A stretch of DNA of 43,189 nt, taken from the NCBI GenBank assembly GCA_038522635.1, contig JBCBJZ010000010.1, forward strand, positions 1-43,189. The letters run 5' to 3'. The notes below the pieces were generated by a model, which worked only from the letters and a program-made list of their open reading frames with translations, was not told the DNA's origin and ran no database searches. The stretch is from JBCBJZ01 sp038522635. GTDB lineage: Bacteria > Pseudomonadota > Alphaproteobacteria > Rhizobiales > Hyphomicrobiaceae. This document shows positions 43,140-43,189 of this stretch, in pieces (the stretch's first letter is position 1; each line of letters opens with the position of its first letter). Made by a program: the position numbers and the translations under genes.

Positions 43140-43189
43140 CGGTGGGCGGCCGTGGCCACTCACACGCCAGCAATGGGCACGTTGCTATC

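Overview
This is a high-GC chromosomal segment that reads as an alphaproteobacterium, most likely of the Hyphomicrobiales (Rhizobiales) type. The evidence is gene content and order: a Pcm-like methyltransferase, TolC, PopZ and ValS cluster; an arsR-aqpS-arsC arsenic operon; a one-cysteine DksA; a queA-tgt pair with an ATGA overlap; an HDAC-XseB pair; a CtrA-type box; and intergenic palindromic repeats. The species cannot be named from the sequence alone. No phage, integrase, transposase, CRISPR array or rRNA was seen.

Layout. 1-4.5 kb: a palindromic repeat, a small Sel1-like protein, a small lipoprotein, then an arsenic block on the minus strand (MFS exporter, arsR with a 16-bp palindromic operator, aqpS, arsC). 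4.7-7.2 kb: the most unusual gene, a type I periplasmic-binding domain fused to a complete pentameric ligand-gated ion channel (pLGIC). Its 5' coding end contains a 151-bp palindromic element. 7.3-10.5 kb: tRNA-Lys, tgt, queA and a lipoprotein. 10.8-13.7 kb: quinone oxidoreductase and an IlvD/Edd-type sugar-acid dehydratase. 13.8-17.4 kb: small accessory genes (papain-like peptidase, tiny cysteine-rich secreted protein, P-loop sulfotransferase-like protein, membrane protein, cyclase-family hydrolase) and dksA. 17.4-18.2 kb: a gene-poor stretch holding a strong 108-bp inverted-repeat element, then a MoxR ATPase.

19-31 kb: an envelope/cell-pole/translation cluster with valS, popZ, tolC, tRNA-Cys, a membrane J-domain protein, a Pcm-like gene and a second tolC in the opposite orientation. 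The gap before the first tolC carries three DnaA-box-like 9-mers and a perfect TTAA-N7-TTAA CtrA box. 31-40 kb: nearly all minus strand, with a small membrane protein, ettA, xseB, an HDAC-family amidohydrolase, an HSDL2-like SDR, an unrecognised membrane protein, an enoyl-CoA hydratase and a large acyl-CoA dehydrogenase. 40.6-43.1 kb: threonylcarbamoyl-AMP synthase and a D-2-hydroxyacid (FAD) dehydrogenase on the plus strand.

Two dispersed palindromic repeat families were found by eye: family A at 4684, 9889 and 37604, with a fragment near 41562; and family B at 1, 26404 and 33451. Family A tends to sit at gene ends and even contributes coding sequence. The best candidates for new biology are the receptor-channel fusion, the coding repeat inside it, the structured 17971-18078 element, and a Tgt enzyme that appears to have lost three of its four zinc ligands.
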